The translations under genes and the position numbers were made by a program. Below the pieces are notes generated by a model that was given only the letters and a program-made list of their open reading frames with translations, had not been told where the DNA came from and did not search any database. A stretch of 64,000 bases of DNA from Hirudinaria manillensis (Eukaryota; Annelida; Clitellata; Hirudinida; Hirudinidae). Of this stretch, positions 9,402 to 18,900 are shown in pieces. The DNA is taken from positions 2,980,501 through 3,044,500 of the forward strand of contig CM067535.1 in the NCBI GenBank assembly GCA_034509925.1, in the 5' to 3' direction. Each line of letters begins with the position of its first letter. The first letter of the stretch is position 1.

Positions 9402-12400
9402 TCAAACAACCCTTACTAAATGAGACTTATACAATTTCTTAAACAACAGAAACAATAACTCAAAAGGACATGAATGAAAACAAGTTAATTCCCTAACTGA
9501 ATCTGGAATTGAAGTATATAATCTGGGACCATAACACTGTATAGAAAATAATTTCAAAGTAGATTTAGCAAAGGTAGGACTGTATTCGTGATTGTTACGT
9601 AAGAAATAAGAAGGATTGTTATAGGTATTGCTTGTTATGAAAAAATCTGAAAATATTTTAGGAATAGAATTGAAGTGATAGGCAAACATAAAAAGGGCAG
9701 TTTGGAAGTCATGAATTTGGGTTACACTTAGTAGATTATTGTTTGTAAAGGCAGAGACAGTTGATGATAGAGGCGGCAGCAGGAAAATGACACGCACAAT
9801 CCGTTTTTGTAATAATGATAACTGATGTAAGTGTGTCTTGTAAATAGAAGCCCATATGATATTACAGTAAGTTAGGTAGGGATAGACAAGTGAAAAATAT
9901 AATGAAAGTGCTATTTTTGTGTTGATAAAAGGCCGTATCCTTGATATTATTCCAATATTTCTGGAGATGCGATTTTGTAAATAAGATATATGGTTTAGCC
10001 AAGAAAGGTGTTCATCTATTGTGATCCCTAAATATCTAATACTTGTGACTCTATTTAGGGAAAACTTATCTATGTAGAGAGAGGAGTTACATGCAATGAC
10101 CTTTCTGGAAGAGTGAAAAACCATAAAATTTGATTTATAAACATTGATAGATAAGCAATTACTCGCAAACCAATTTTTCAAAAAAGTTAATTCATTATTG
10201 AATAAAGTAATAAGACTATTTATGTTTTTCCCTAATGCATAAATAACAATATCATCAGCATATATTAATACTTTGAAAAGATCAGAAGAACATTGAAAAT
10301 CATTAATATAAATAAGAAATAAAAGGGGACCCAGTATAGAACCTTGAGGAACACCATAATCAATAAGAACATCAGAAGAACACACACCATTAAACATAAC
10401 CCTTTGACTTCTGCCACACAAATAATTTTTAAACCAACACAAAACGACACCTCTGACACCATACAATTCAAGCTTACGAAGCAATATTTGATGATTAACA
10501 GTATCAAAAGCCTTTTGTAAATCAAGAAACAAAGCCAATACAACATCACCATCATCAAAAGCATTGTAAACATCAGTTTGAAGCAACAATAGAGGCATAT
10601 AAGTTGAATGATTCTTTCTGAAACCAAATTGAGAATCATTAAGTAGGTTAAATTTATCAAAGTAATCATATAGTCTGGAATGTACAATTTTTTCTAAAAA
10701 TTTGGAAAAGTATGGTAAGATAGATATGGGCCTGTAGTTTTCAACCTTGTCCTGCTCACCTGATTTGAAGAGAGGTATAACTTTAGCAGATTTAAGTTCT
10801 TTTGGGATGAGACCAGTACGGAAGGAGGAATTGAAAATAGAAGATAAAGGATCTGCTACTAGTGATATAAATTCATGTGCTATGCAAGGGTCTATGTCAT
10901 CGACACCACAACTATGGGATTTGTTGAGGGCACTGGAAAATTTGATGATCTCGAAAGGACTGGTTGGTGTGAGACTCATGGACTGTAATTGGGAAAATCC
11001 ACTCAGCATATCCGAGATGTTCCTGTCTGTTGTGGGAATAGTGCTGGCAATGTTATTTCCAATACCAGAGAAATAGCGATTGAATTGGCTAGCAGTTTCA
11101 TGTGGAGTAAGCAAATCACCATTGTCATTCACAAAGAAACCAGAGTTATTTCTGGTACTGGTCTGACATCCCATCAAAGATTTAATGATATCCCAGGTTC
11201 TGTGCATATTGGATTTATGTTTTATAAAGAGTTTATCATAATATGCCTTTTTAGTAGCTAATTTGGATTTCCTAAAAGCATTTCTGAAATTAACGAAGGC
11301 CAGTTTATTTTGGTCTGTGGGGTATTGAAGGAAAGTTCTATATAATTTATTTTTTGTATTGGAAGACTTCAGCAGGGATGCATTCATCCAAGGTTGTTTG
11401 AAATTTCTGATTGGCCTATGTTGGTCAGGCACTAGGGGAAAAGCTTCATTGTATAGAGTTAAGTAAATAGAAATAAATTCTTTGTAAGCCGAACAGGGAT
11501 CATCATTTATGCAATGATTTGATACACAAGACCAGTCACATAATGTAAGTGCATTTTGAAATTTATTTTTGGAATGGGTGTTAATCTGTCTATATTGTCT
11601 AAGCTTTGTATTTGCTCGATCACATTTTATAGGAATCTGTAGAAATATAGGAAAGTGATCTGAAATATCTACTATCAGGATTTTGGATAAGCAATTATGG
11701 AGAGGAAAATTTGTCAGGATATTGTCAATTGTAGTTTGAGAGGTAGGAGTAATTCTGGTAGGTTTAGTAAAAACAGGTAACAAAGAGCAGGATGCAACAT
11801 TATTATAGAACTGAGATGATGATTTATGAGAAGAAGCTGTTAGTAGATCAACATTAAAATCCCCAAATATGAAAATAAGTCTATTAGCAAAATAATTTAA
11901 GAAACTGAAAAACTCCAAATTAAATTGATTCATATTACAATCTGGATGTCTATATACAACTCCAACATAAATATCCACAGATTTACGTTGAACAACCTTT
12001 AAAAATAAAATCTCGAAAGAGGTAACAGAAATATTAAGTGTTTCTAATTCAACAACTTTAAACAAAATATTATCAGAAACAAAAAATCCAACACCTCCTC
12101 CCCTATCTACATCAGCACATTTAGAAATAAAATTATAACCTGCAATAGAAACAGAGCCCTCGTTATTTTCATTTAGCCAAGTTTCTGTTAGTGCAACTAT
12201 ACTGGCCTCGCATTGTTCTATGAGAAGCTGTATGTCATGCATTTTATGTATGATACTGCGGCAATTTAAATGAAGGAATGTAAATTTATCTTCAGTCCTT
12301 GGTAGGGGAGAGGGTGATGTGTAGATATTGTCACATAAAAGAGATAAGTCAAATAAATTATCAGGTGAGAAATCATAATCGAAATTTTCTTCACTACAAA

Positions 12401-12536
12401 TTGTATGGTAGCCTGGTTTTGAGTACTCCGGATTGCTATGAGTAAATGCCGTGGGGTTGGGGCTGGGCAAAGTCTCTAAATTCTGATGCTCTAGTGTTGT
12501 TCCATCCACTGGTCTGAGAAAACTTGAATTGGGCAA
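9402..12536 (-). CDS. LINE ORF2: APE endonuclease and reverse transcriptase
   Basis: About 1044 codons, uninterrupted. The endonuclease (residues about 85-310) shows FLHLNCRSI, ALTETWLNE, YRHPD, FGDFNVDLL and the SDHFP motif with the catalytic His/Asp. The reverse transcriptase (about 510-780) shows KVIPLFKSG, YRPISILPYFSKFLEK, GFRKNHST, LDLQKAFDTVNH, GVPQGSILGPLLFLIYIND and the catalytic IYADDIVIY. A C-terminal tail follows, with LLQKRIVRVIF. No RNase H or zinc knuckle is visible. The frame opens only after a TAG near 12556 and contains no ATG before the endonuclease. The first potential initiation triplet is TTG, three bases after the ORF1 stop, so ORF2 is probably made by reinitiation or readthrough. 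Confidence 0.93.
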   Translation of the reverse strand: MPNSSFLRPVDGTTLEHQNLETLPSPNPTAFTHSNPEYSKPGYHTICSEENFDYDFSPDNLFDLSLLCDNIYTSPSPLPRTEDKFTFLHLNCRSIIHKMHDIQLLIEQCEASIVALTETWLNENNEGSVSIAGYNFISKCADVDRGGGVGFFVSDNILFKVVELETLNISVTSFEILFLKVVQRKSVDIYVGVVYRHPDCNMNQFNLEFFSFLNYFANRLIFIFGDFNVDLLTASSHKSSSQFYNNVASCSLLPVFTKPTRITPTSQTTIDNILTNFPLHNCLSKILIVDISDHFPIFLQIPIKCDRANTKLRQYRQINTHSKNKFQNALTLCDWSCVSNHCINDDPCSAYKEFISIYLTLYNEAFPLVPDQHRPIRNFKQPWMNASLLKSSNTKNKLYRTFLQYPTDQNKLAFVNFRNAFRKSKLATKKAYYDKLFIKHKSNMHRTWDIIKSLMGCQTSTRNNSGFFVNDNGDLLTPHETASQFNRYFSGIGNNIASTIPTTDRNISDMLSGFSQLQSMSLTPTSPFEIIKFSSALNKSHSCGVDDIDPCIAHEFISLVADPLSSIFNSSFRTGLIPKELKSAKVIPLFKSGEQDKVENYRPISILPYFSKFLEKIVHSRLYDYFDKFNLLNDSQFGFRKNHSTYMPLLLLQTDVYNAFDDGDVVLALFLDLQKAFDTVNHQILLRKLELYGVRGVVLCWFKNYLCGRSQRVMFNGVCSSDVLIDYGVPQGSILGPLLFLIYINDFQCSSDLFKVLIYADDIVIYALGKNINSLITLFNNELTFLKNWFASNCLSINVYKSNFMVFHSSRKVIACNSSLYIDKFSLNRVTSIRYLGITIDEHLSWLNHISYLQNRISRNIGIISRIRPFINTKIALSLYFSLVYPYLTYCNIIWASIYKTHLHQLSLLQKRIVRVIFLLPPLSSTVSAFTNNNLLSVTQIHDFQTALFMFAYHFNSIPKIFSDFFITSNTYNNPSYFLRNNHEYSPTFAKSTLKLFSIQCYGPRLYTSIPDSVRELTCFHSCPFELLFLLFKKLYKSHLVRVV

Positions 12537-12538
12537 AT

Positions 12539-13507
12539 CTACAAATTTTGCCTTCTATATGCGACAACGTGGAAGTTTCCAGGCTCCCCTCTTATTCTGA
12601 CAATCCATTTACTGCTATCACCTTTTGAATCAATTTCACCTTTTTTGTTCATCAGTAGTCTCTTGCATTCCTCACGGTCTTCCTTGCATAGGTCCTGGCA
12701 CAGGATTATTTTGTTGAAAGCTTCAAGCTTCTTGAGTTTATAACAATTTTCCAGTACCAGGTTCCTTTGGAATTGGTTTTGAAATCTGACAAGTATTGGT
12801 CTAGGTCTTTGAATTAATTCTGTTCTTCTTCCCATCCTGAAGATTTCGATGACTTCCTTCTCCATATCCACAGTGGTGATCTCCTTCAGAAGCCTCAGGA
12901 TGTTTTCTTTATCCTTTAGTTTGGAGTTGTTCTCATTCTCTGGGACATTGTAAGCAACTATGTTATTTTTCCTTCGTGTTCTCTCAGTATTGAGCTCAAG
13001 GTTTGTCTTAGTATCAACCACAGACTTTTTGACATCAGTCACCATTACTTCTACTTTGTCTTTAAATAAACTTGACCAATCCTTTGTAGCTTGTTGGTTT
13101 TCTTCTATTTTTTTAATGGAGCTTTGGATTAGATAAGTTTCAGTTGCATTTTCCTTTAGCATTACTTCAATTTCAGTCATTTTACTGCACATTTGTTTCA
13201 AATCATCCAGTTTATTTCTCAGTTCAGCCATCTCTACTTTATATACATCCAGTTCAGTTTGCCTCAATTCTTTCTCTTGCAGCATCTGTTTGATTTCACG
13301 AATTTCAATCAAGGCTTCCTTATCAACTTTGACTTTCAGAATGTCTTTTATTTCTTTTACTTCGGTACTCAACTCGTCAACATGTTCTTCAATTTTACAA
13401 CAATTTAATAGCTTTTTCATCACTTCAGCATTGTCTTTTTCACACCTATCGCACAGGTGCAGTCCTAATTTTGACCCGGTACCCCGGTGTCTTAAACCTT
13501 CCGCCAT
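12539..13507 (-). CDS. LINE ORF1: coiled-coil nucleic-acid-binding protein
   Basis: 322 codons with a true ATG. The N-terminus has HLCDRCEKD, which may bind metal. Residues about 30-175 form long heptad-rich helices (coiled coil). From about 185 onward there is an RRM-like core of the ORF1p type: NNIVAYNVPENE, EIFRMGRR, RPRPILVRFQN and ILCQDLCKEDREECKRLL. The C-terminal end has WIVRIRGEPG. Such proteins bind element RNA and act as chaperones in the ribonucleoprotein. The gene ends immediately upstream of ORF2 with almost no spacer. It is intact, which fits a recently active element. Confidence 0.88.
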   Translation of the reverse strand: MAEGLRHRGTGSKLGLHLCDRCEKDNAEVMKKLLNCCKIEEHVDELSTEVKEIKDILKVKVDKEALIEIREIKQMLQEKELRQTELDVYKVEMAELRNKLDDLKQMCSKMTEIEVMLKENATETYLIQSSIKKIEENQQATKDWSSLFKDKVEVMVTDVKKSVVDTKTNLELNTERTRRKNNIVAYNVPENENNSKLKDKENILRLLKEITTVDMEKEVIEIFRMGRRTELIQRPRPILVRFQNQFQRNLVLENCYKLKKLEAFNKIILCQDLCKEDREECKRLLMNKKGEIDSKGDSSKWIVRIRGEPGNFHVVAYRRQNL

Positions 13508-13799
13508 TTCGAACTTTTTCTTTCAAGAACAAAGAAAAATAATTATTTGGCAACGTAATTAGACAAAATTAGACTTGAAACGTTTGTTTTAAGTCGAAAA
13601 AAACACGTCTGATTTGATGTATTACTACTGATAAACCCAATTTGATTTTGAATTGAGGCTATTAAATTTATTTTATATCTATAAGATTGATTTTATTGAC
13701 TTTATTTCGATGTAAAATGTAATGTCTATATATGACCTTTGGATTGGCAATATATAATACGTACATATGACTCAATTACATCTTCTGTATTATTGATAT

Positions 13800-14064
13800 T
13801 GTTGGATCCTTGGATCCAGGTAATTAAAGAATAATTAAAATTGTATTTAATTAATTCAATAATTAATTAATGGTCAGGGTACTATTCAGATTCTATGGTT
13901 ATGAACCTCGACAAAAAGAATTATTTCGAAAACTAGAGCAAAAGTAAGAGAAACAACAGATTCCAAGGCTTAGACAATTGAGCATTGTATATGCTCCAAG
14001 CCATCTGAACACTATCAATAAACCTGACCTTCCATAATTAGTTTGAGGACCCAGGGTTATTACA
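13800..14064 (+). repeat. Solo LTR, short family
   Basis: It starts TGTTGGATCCTTGGATCC and ends CAGGGTTATTACA, flanked by ATAT at 13796-13799 and 14065-14068. The empty paralogous site is at about 35320-35345 (GTATTATTGATATTCATTGG), so the boundaries are exact. Confidence 0.95.
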
Positions 14065-14068
14065 ATAT

Positions 14069-15070
14069 TCATTGGCAATACCAAATCATTTGCAATTTAT
14101 AATTGCTTAATTTAAGTTTTGTATCTCATTCATTGGAATGATGTATTTTTGTTGATAAATACATATTAATATCGAATTATCTCTTCCAAAGAAATGTTGT
14201 TGCTAGAAGTTATCATGACCATTTGACTTGACAAAGTCAAGTGCATAGCCTTAGCTATATTTAGTGGACCATGAAGACTACATCGCAGTGTTACTTATCT
14301 GAATTTATATTGGTTATTACTCTATGACAGTTTGATGTATTTGTATGTAGGAATGGTTGACATAAAATCATAATATTAATAATTAAAATGTGCTTGTTCT
14401 AATGCTTAAGATATATATCCATAACCTTCATTTCCAAATGAAACATTTCCAAATGAAACAATTCCAAATGATCTCCACATTTTGTCTGAGAACATAAATA
14501 TTGCAATGATAATATTGATGAAAGAGATAGGTTTGAAAGTAAGATATTAATTGTAATATAACAAGCAGCAGATCATCGCCAAGAAATTGCGGCAATGTCT
14601 TTAAATTAGTATGTAAATATGTCATAGGTGCATACCTAAGCAATGTTAGATTCTTTTTAACAAATCTACATCTGTATTAACGTTATCTTGGAAAAGTAAT
14701 CTGAGTGATTTGTAAACTTGATTTCCATGATGGGTCGTGTCGCATGTCACTGATTTATGAATGTCTTTATCAAATTATTATCTTAGTATTAATAATTAAT
14801 ATTCAGGAAAGATTTGACACATCATACAAAAATAAACACTATTTTATCTTTAGAAAATTTTATTCTGCCTGAGGAGATATGATTCATTAACAATGTCGAA
14901 CTCACTTGATTTATTAGCAAATTTTCTAAATGCTCATCAAAATTGTGATCTTTCGTTGAAATTTAGATTTCCAAATTGTTTAAGAAAGATTTGCCTGGAA
15001 TATTTCAAGAAATTTATATACATTATATACAAAAGTAATTATGCTAAGGTTTAAATATTCTTCGAATTTA
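14069..15070. other. Duplicated non-coding spacer
   Basis: There is no convincing gene. The stretch is repeated at 35340-35790 (first part), 37640-38075 and 38570-38960 (middle, around GCAGTAGATCAT and GCATACCTAAGCAATG) and 47000-47690 (second part). These copies are in direct orientation and belong to the spacer downstream of the lectin-protease genes. A minus-strand frame at 14428-14643 has no domain and is not kept open in the other copies. Confidence 0.6.
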
Positions 15071-15077
15071 CACTGTT

Positions 15078-15195
15078 TTTTCAAAGATAAGCTTATATCC
15101 GTTATGTTGTAAATTCTGTCCACCAATTTTGGCACGCCACCATGAATGTACATTATTTACTGGATTTTTCTCAGCATCAACATTCAAAGTGCTAT
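15078..15195 (-). pseudogene. F-type lectin exon relic (WW half)
   Basis: On the minus strand a frame of about 35 codons contains VDAEKNP, then SWWRAKIGG, then NGYKLIFE. This is the end of the first half of an F-type lectin domain, as in the exon at 22520-22717. The 5' half of the exon is missing because of a deletion of about 235 bp relative to 47770-48010, where the complementary half survives. A possible donor site follows. It is probably what remains of another family member located downstream of gene B. Confidence 0.6.
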
Positions 15196-15199
15196 ATAC

Positions 15200-15975
15200 A
15201 ATAATTGCGTCGTGTTTTAATAACTATGTTAGAAAAAAATTAAACAAAATCAATAGAGCATATTGAAGAAAATGCGTTAATCTTAACATTAGAAGAATTC
15301 ACTATGTAATATACTAACTATTATTGGATAATTTTCATCAAATATAATAAATTATCAAACTTCTTAGAAGATTTGTGCTTTTTGTTAAAAATGTTAACAA
15401 TTTCTAATTGCTAATCGTCTGTTAATGTTATCTTGGAAAAACGAAAATCATATCTAAATTGCAGTGAACAAGTAATGTGACTAATTGGTAAACTTGATAT
15501 TTAAACAGGGCCCTGTCCTGTGTTCGTATGGACATCACAATTTATAAATTTGTAAAATCTAAAAAACATGAAAATTTAAATTGTTCAAATTGATGCCCAT
15601 GTAACTCAGCATGATTACCATTTATGCATCTCTTAATTGATCAAATACACAAAATAAGATTCACAATGATGAATTTCCTCGATCCTTCCTTTAAATTTTA
15701 AATTCTTTAAATATAAAGCACTCGTTTTCTCACTTTTAAGTTTTATTCAAGTGTAATTAAAGTTTTAAATATTCAAGTTAATTATGATATTTTATTGTGG
15801 TTGTAAACCACATAAACATTCAAACGAAAATTTCAATGTAACATATCATTATAAAATATGTTAAAGGTTCGAATAGGTGTTTCATACAAGCACCTTGGAT
15901 TTGGGTTTCTATTGTCAATTCTTGTTGGAAAACTAATAAAATCATAAACTCATGTAGATAATTTAACGTTAAACT
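15200..15975. other. 3' flank of gene B, duplicated
   Basis: I see no coding exon. The stretch is almost the same as 48005-48803, downstream of gene D, and parts match 2540-2760, 39120-39260 and 40041-40225. It would include the 3' UTR of gene B and the spacer to the next copy. Confidence 0.5.
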
Positions 15976-18900
15976 TCAATTGATATTAAAATAACCTTTA
16001 TAAATGAAGTCCAAATATGAATCCACTTTTGTGAAAAAGCTCAATGTGCAAGGCAAACCTGATGAATCTTGAGCACCAGATGTTGTTATACCAATTAATG
16101 TCCATATTCTACGATCATCTTTGCAAACGTAAGGGCCACCGCTATCTCCCTAACATCAAATAATTATTCAATTGTAACAACAATTATATGCAAAGATTAC
16201 AGGTTCAAATACAACCGTGCAAATATTTATTCCATGAAAAGTGGGAGAGGAGCCACCACAAAATGTCTCAGGCGATATGAAGTCCAAATAAGCGTCAGGA
16301 GGTTTGGATCCCAGATTAGACAATTCCCTTAAACAGTTGTAGTCAGTAAGCAGATTTAATCGTCCTTCTTGCAAATATTTCGGTCTAGATTTATCTGCAA
16401 ATTGTAAAACTTGATTTTGTTTTCTACCTATTTTGGAACATCTAAATTCTACCGATTTATTATTTACTAGCTTGCCCAGCCACGCGTTGCTGTGGCTCAT
16501 TCCGATTTATTTTAAAGGAAAGAAATTTAGCACACATTTTCTAGTATTTTGATTTTTACTATTTACACGATCCTTGAGGGTTACGATATTTTATGTTTTT
16601 TCGTTCTCTATATAAATGTAGACATTATCAGTATTGGAGATTGCGAAAAATAAACATATCTTCACTTTTTATAGGTCTTGTCAAGAGCATTTCTTCTAGT
16701 ACTTATTGCTCATTAATGTTTTACTGCAAGCCGCGTACCGTACAAAGCTTTTGTTGGTTGAAATTTCGCAATATGGCTCGCCGACTTTCAGTTGCGATAT
16801 CTGCGGTGGAATCCCTGGCAGATCAATTGAAGTAAACAATTCTGTTGGATATATACCGCTTCATCTGCTTCCATAACAGTGTTGATGGACTTAAAAGTGA
16901 CTACCTCTCTTTGAATGTCGGAATGATTAATATTGTTGGATCCCTGGATCCCGATAATTGAAGAATAATTAAAATTATATTGCTGATTAATTAATTTAGT
17001 AATTAATTAAATTTAAGGGCAATATAATTTTGTATTTTTAATTACTATTCAGACTCTTTGGTTATGAACCTCGACAAATAGATTTATCTCGGAAAGGAGA
17101 GCGAGAGTTAGAGAAACAGCAGATTCCAATTCTTAGACATTTGAGCATTGTACATCTGACAACTTTCAATAAACCTGACCTTCTATATTTAGTTTGAGGA
17201 CTCCGGGTTATTACATTGGTGTCAGGAGTGGGATTTAGAGTTAAAGGGATCCAAGAGTAACTAAGGTAGAAGCTTGTTTAGTTGAAAAGTAAAGGATGCC
17301 GCGGAAAACACAGCGGTTCCGTGTCAGGATGTCTTGCTGCTTTCGGGTGAAAACTCTACCGAGAAGAGTCCTGATGGTTCTTTTGACGAGAGCAAAGTGA
17401 TGCTTCCATCTTGCGAGGAACAAGAAGAGGAACTCTGCAAAAAGGTTACCAACGAAGAACAAATCATGTCCGTTGTTCCAGGTACAGTTTCTGGCAGCAT
17501 TGGAATGGAGTCATTAGAAGACACATCCGACCACAGTGCGTGCGTGTCTCCAGAAACGCTGTGCGTGATGGCGGACTCAGAGGACTCGCCGTTGGTGCCC
17601 ATAGAGTCACCAGATCAGGTCGAGATGTCAGCAGGGCCCAGAGAGCTCACGGAGGTGTTAGTGAAGTAAGTGGAGCTTTCGGAAGAGCCCGTGAATTTAC
17701 CGGGAGAGTCTGTGAAGTTATTATTACCGCCCGAGGAGTTACCAGTGAAGCACACGAAGTTGATGGTGGAACAAGTAGAGTCTACAGAACAGCCCATGGA
17801 TTTACCAGCAGAGCCTGTGGAGTTCTTAGTGCAGCCCGAGGAGTTACTGAAGAAGCACATAGAGTTACCAGTGGAACACACGGTGTTAGTCCTGGAACAA
17901 ATGAAGTCTTCGGAGAGGCCATGGATTTACCAGCGGATGTTTCGGTTCGATTGGAGATAACAGAAGGGAGTGCTCGGGATTTCGGGAGAGCGCCTAGCAT
18001 GGAAAGTGGAGCAGGTAATCCTGTAGAGAGTTTGAGATCTGGCGACATGGTGGAGCAGGAGGGCGTACATGGAAGTGGCGACGTTCAGCGACTGAAAGTT
18101 GCGGGGCGCAGGAGCCAAAGGGAGGAAACAGAAATCTCAGAAGAGGACCAAGCAAAAGGATCTGAGATTCGCAGCCATGAGATTGTTAGAAGACAATCGG
18201 ATCCTATTCCTAGAGTAAAAATGAAAATGGGAATAGATGTCTGTTCGGGACGAACAGATTTAAGGAGGGGGCAGCGTTGGATCCCTGGATCTAGATAATT
18301 GAAGAATAATTAAAATTATATTGCTGATTAATTAATTTAGTAATTAATTAAATTTAGGGGCTTTATAATTAATTAAATAATTAATTACTATTCAGACTAT
18401 TTGGTTATGAACCTCGACAAATAGATTTATCTCGGAAAGGAGAGCGAGAGTTAGAGAAACAGCAGATTCCAATTCTTAGACATTTGTGCATTGTACATCT
18501 TCCAAGCCATCTGACAACTTTCAATAAAACTGACCTTCTATAATTAGTTTGAGGACCCCGGGTTATTACAATATTTTTCAGTTCATAGGCGTATTCTTGG
18601 ACTCGAAGAATAACTCGTTCACTCAGCCAATCATGATTCTAATGTTTTGATTATTTGGAAGTACTTTGTCAACCAATTCTTTTGTCGTCACGAAATTACA
18701 GAAATTATGTGGCAACGAAATTCGTCCTGAAGTCAGATAAACCATTTCGCGTTTGGGTTACTGCTAAGTTGCCTATATCTTCTGTTGATCTTCAGTATAA
18801 ATAATATCCATCATATCCTGTAAATGTGGTTAGAGAACAATTATGATGTTCTGTTTTATCCTTTGTCTATCAACATTGTTTAAAATCTTAGATTTCATGT

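Larger units (their letters stand above)
9226..13610 (-). mobile_element. Near-complete APE-type two-ORF LINE
   Basis: A minus-strand LINE of about 4.4 kb with ORF1 (12539-13507), ORF2 (9402-12536), a 3' UTR with a nested hairpin (about 9322-9367), an AATAAA before the tail and a poly(A) tail (T-run on plus at about 9226-9241). It has no visible disabling mutation in either frame. The uninterrupted host sequence is at 35105-35165 (TTTTTGGATTCTTATCTCAT joined to TTTGATGTATTA), which fixes the 5' end at about 13610. It cuts the first lectin exon of copy A from its upstream flank. The clade is probably in the CR1/Jockey superfamily; this is inferred from motif style only. Confidence 0.92.
16934..18570 (+). 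mobile_element. Non-autonomous LTR retrotransposon (element i)
   Basis: LTRs are 16934-17215 and 18275-18570 (TG...CA, the second starting CG by mutation), flanked by ATAT at 16930-16933 and 18571-18574. The empty site is preserved at about 51053-51056 in the paralogous intron, so the insertion came after the segment was duplicated. Inside there is a primer site, a coding remnant and a purine tract, but no reverse transcriptase, protease or integrase. Confidence 0.95.

Noticed and set aside
10265..11261. Extra frames on both strands inside LINE ORF2
   Set aside because: Shadows of the 1044-codon ORF2.
15900..15960. Possible extra 3' exon of gene B (FQQEL... frame)
   Set aside because: The serine exon already reads through the complete protease C-terminus to a TGA at 15976, so a further exon is not needed. 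The resemblance to 45300-45400 is part of the duplicated 3' flank.
16593..16835. Plus-strand frame of 80 codons, also open at 50773-50958
   Set aside because: It is kept in both duplicates with an in-frame gap, but the duplicates are very similar throughout, so the open frame is not evidence of selection. No domain, no third copy, and it lies in an intron repeat block.
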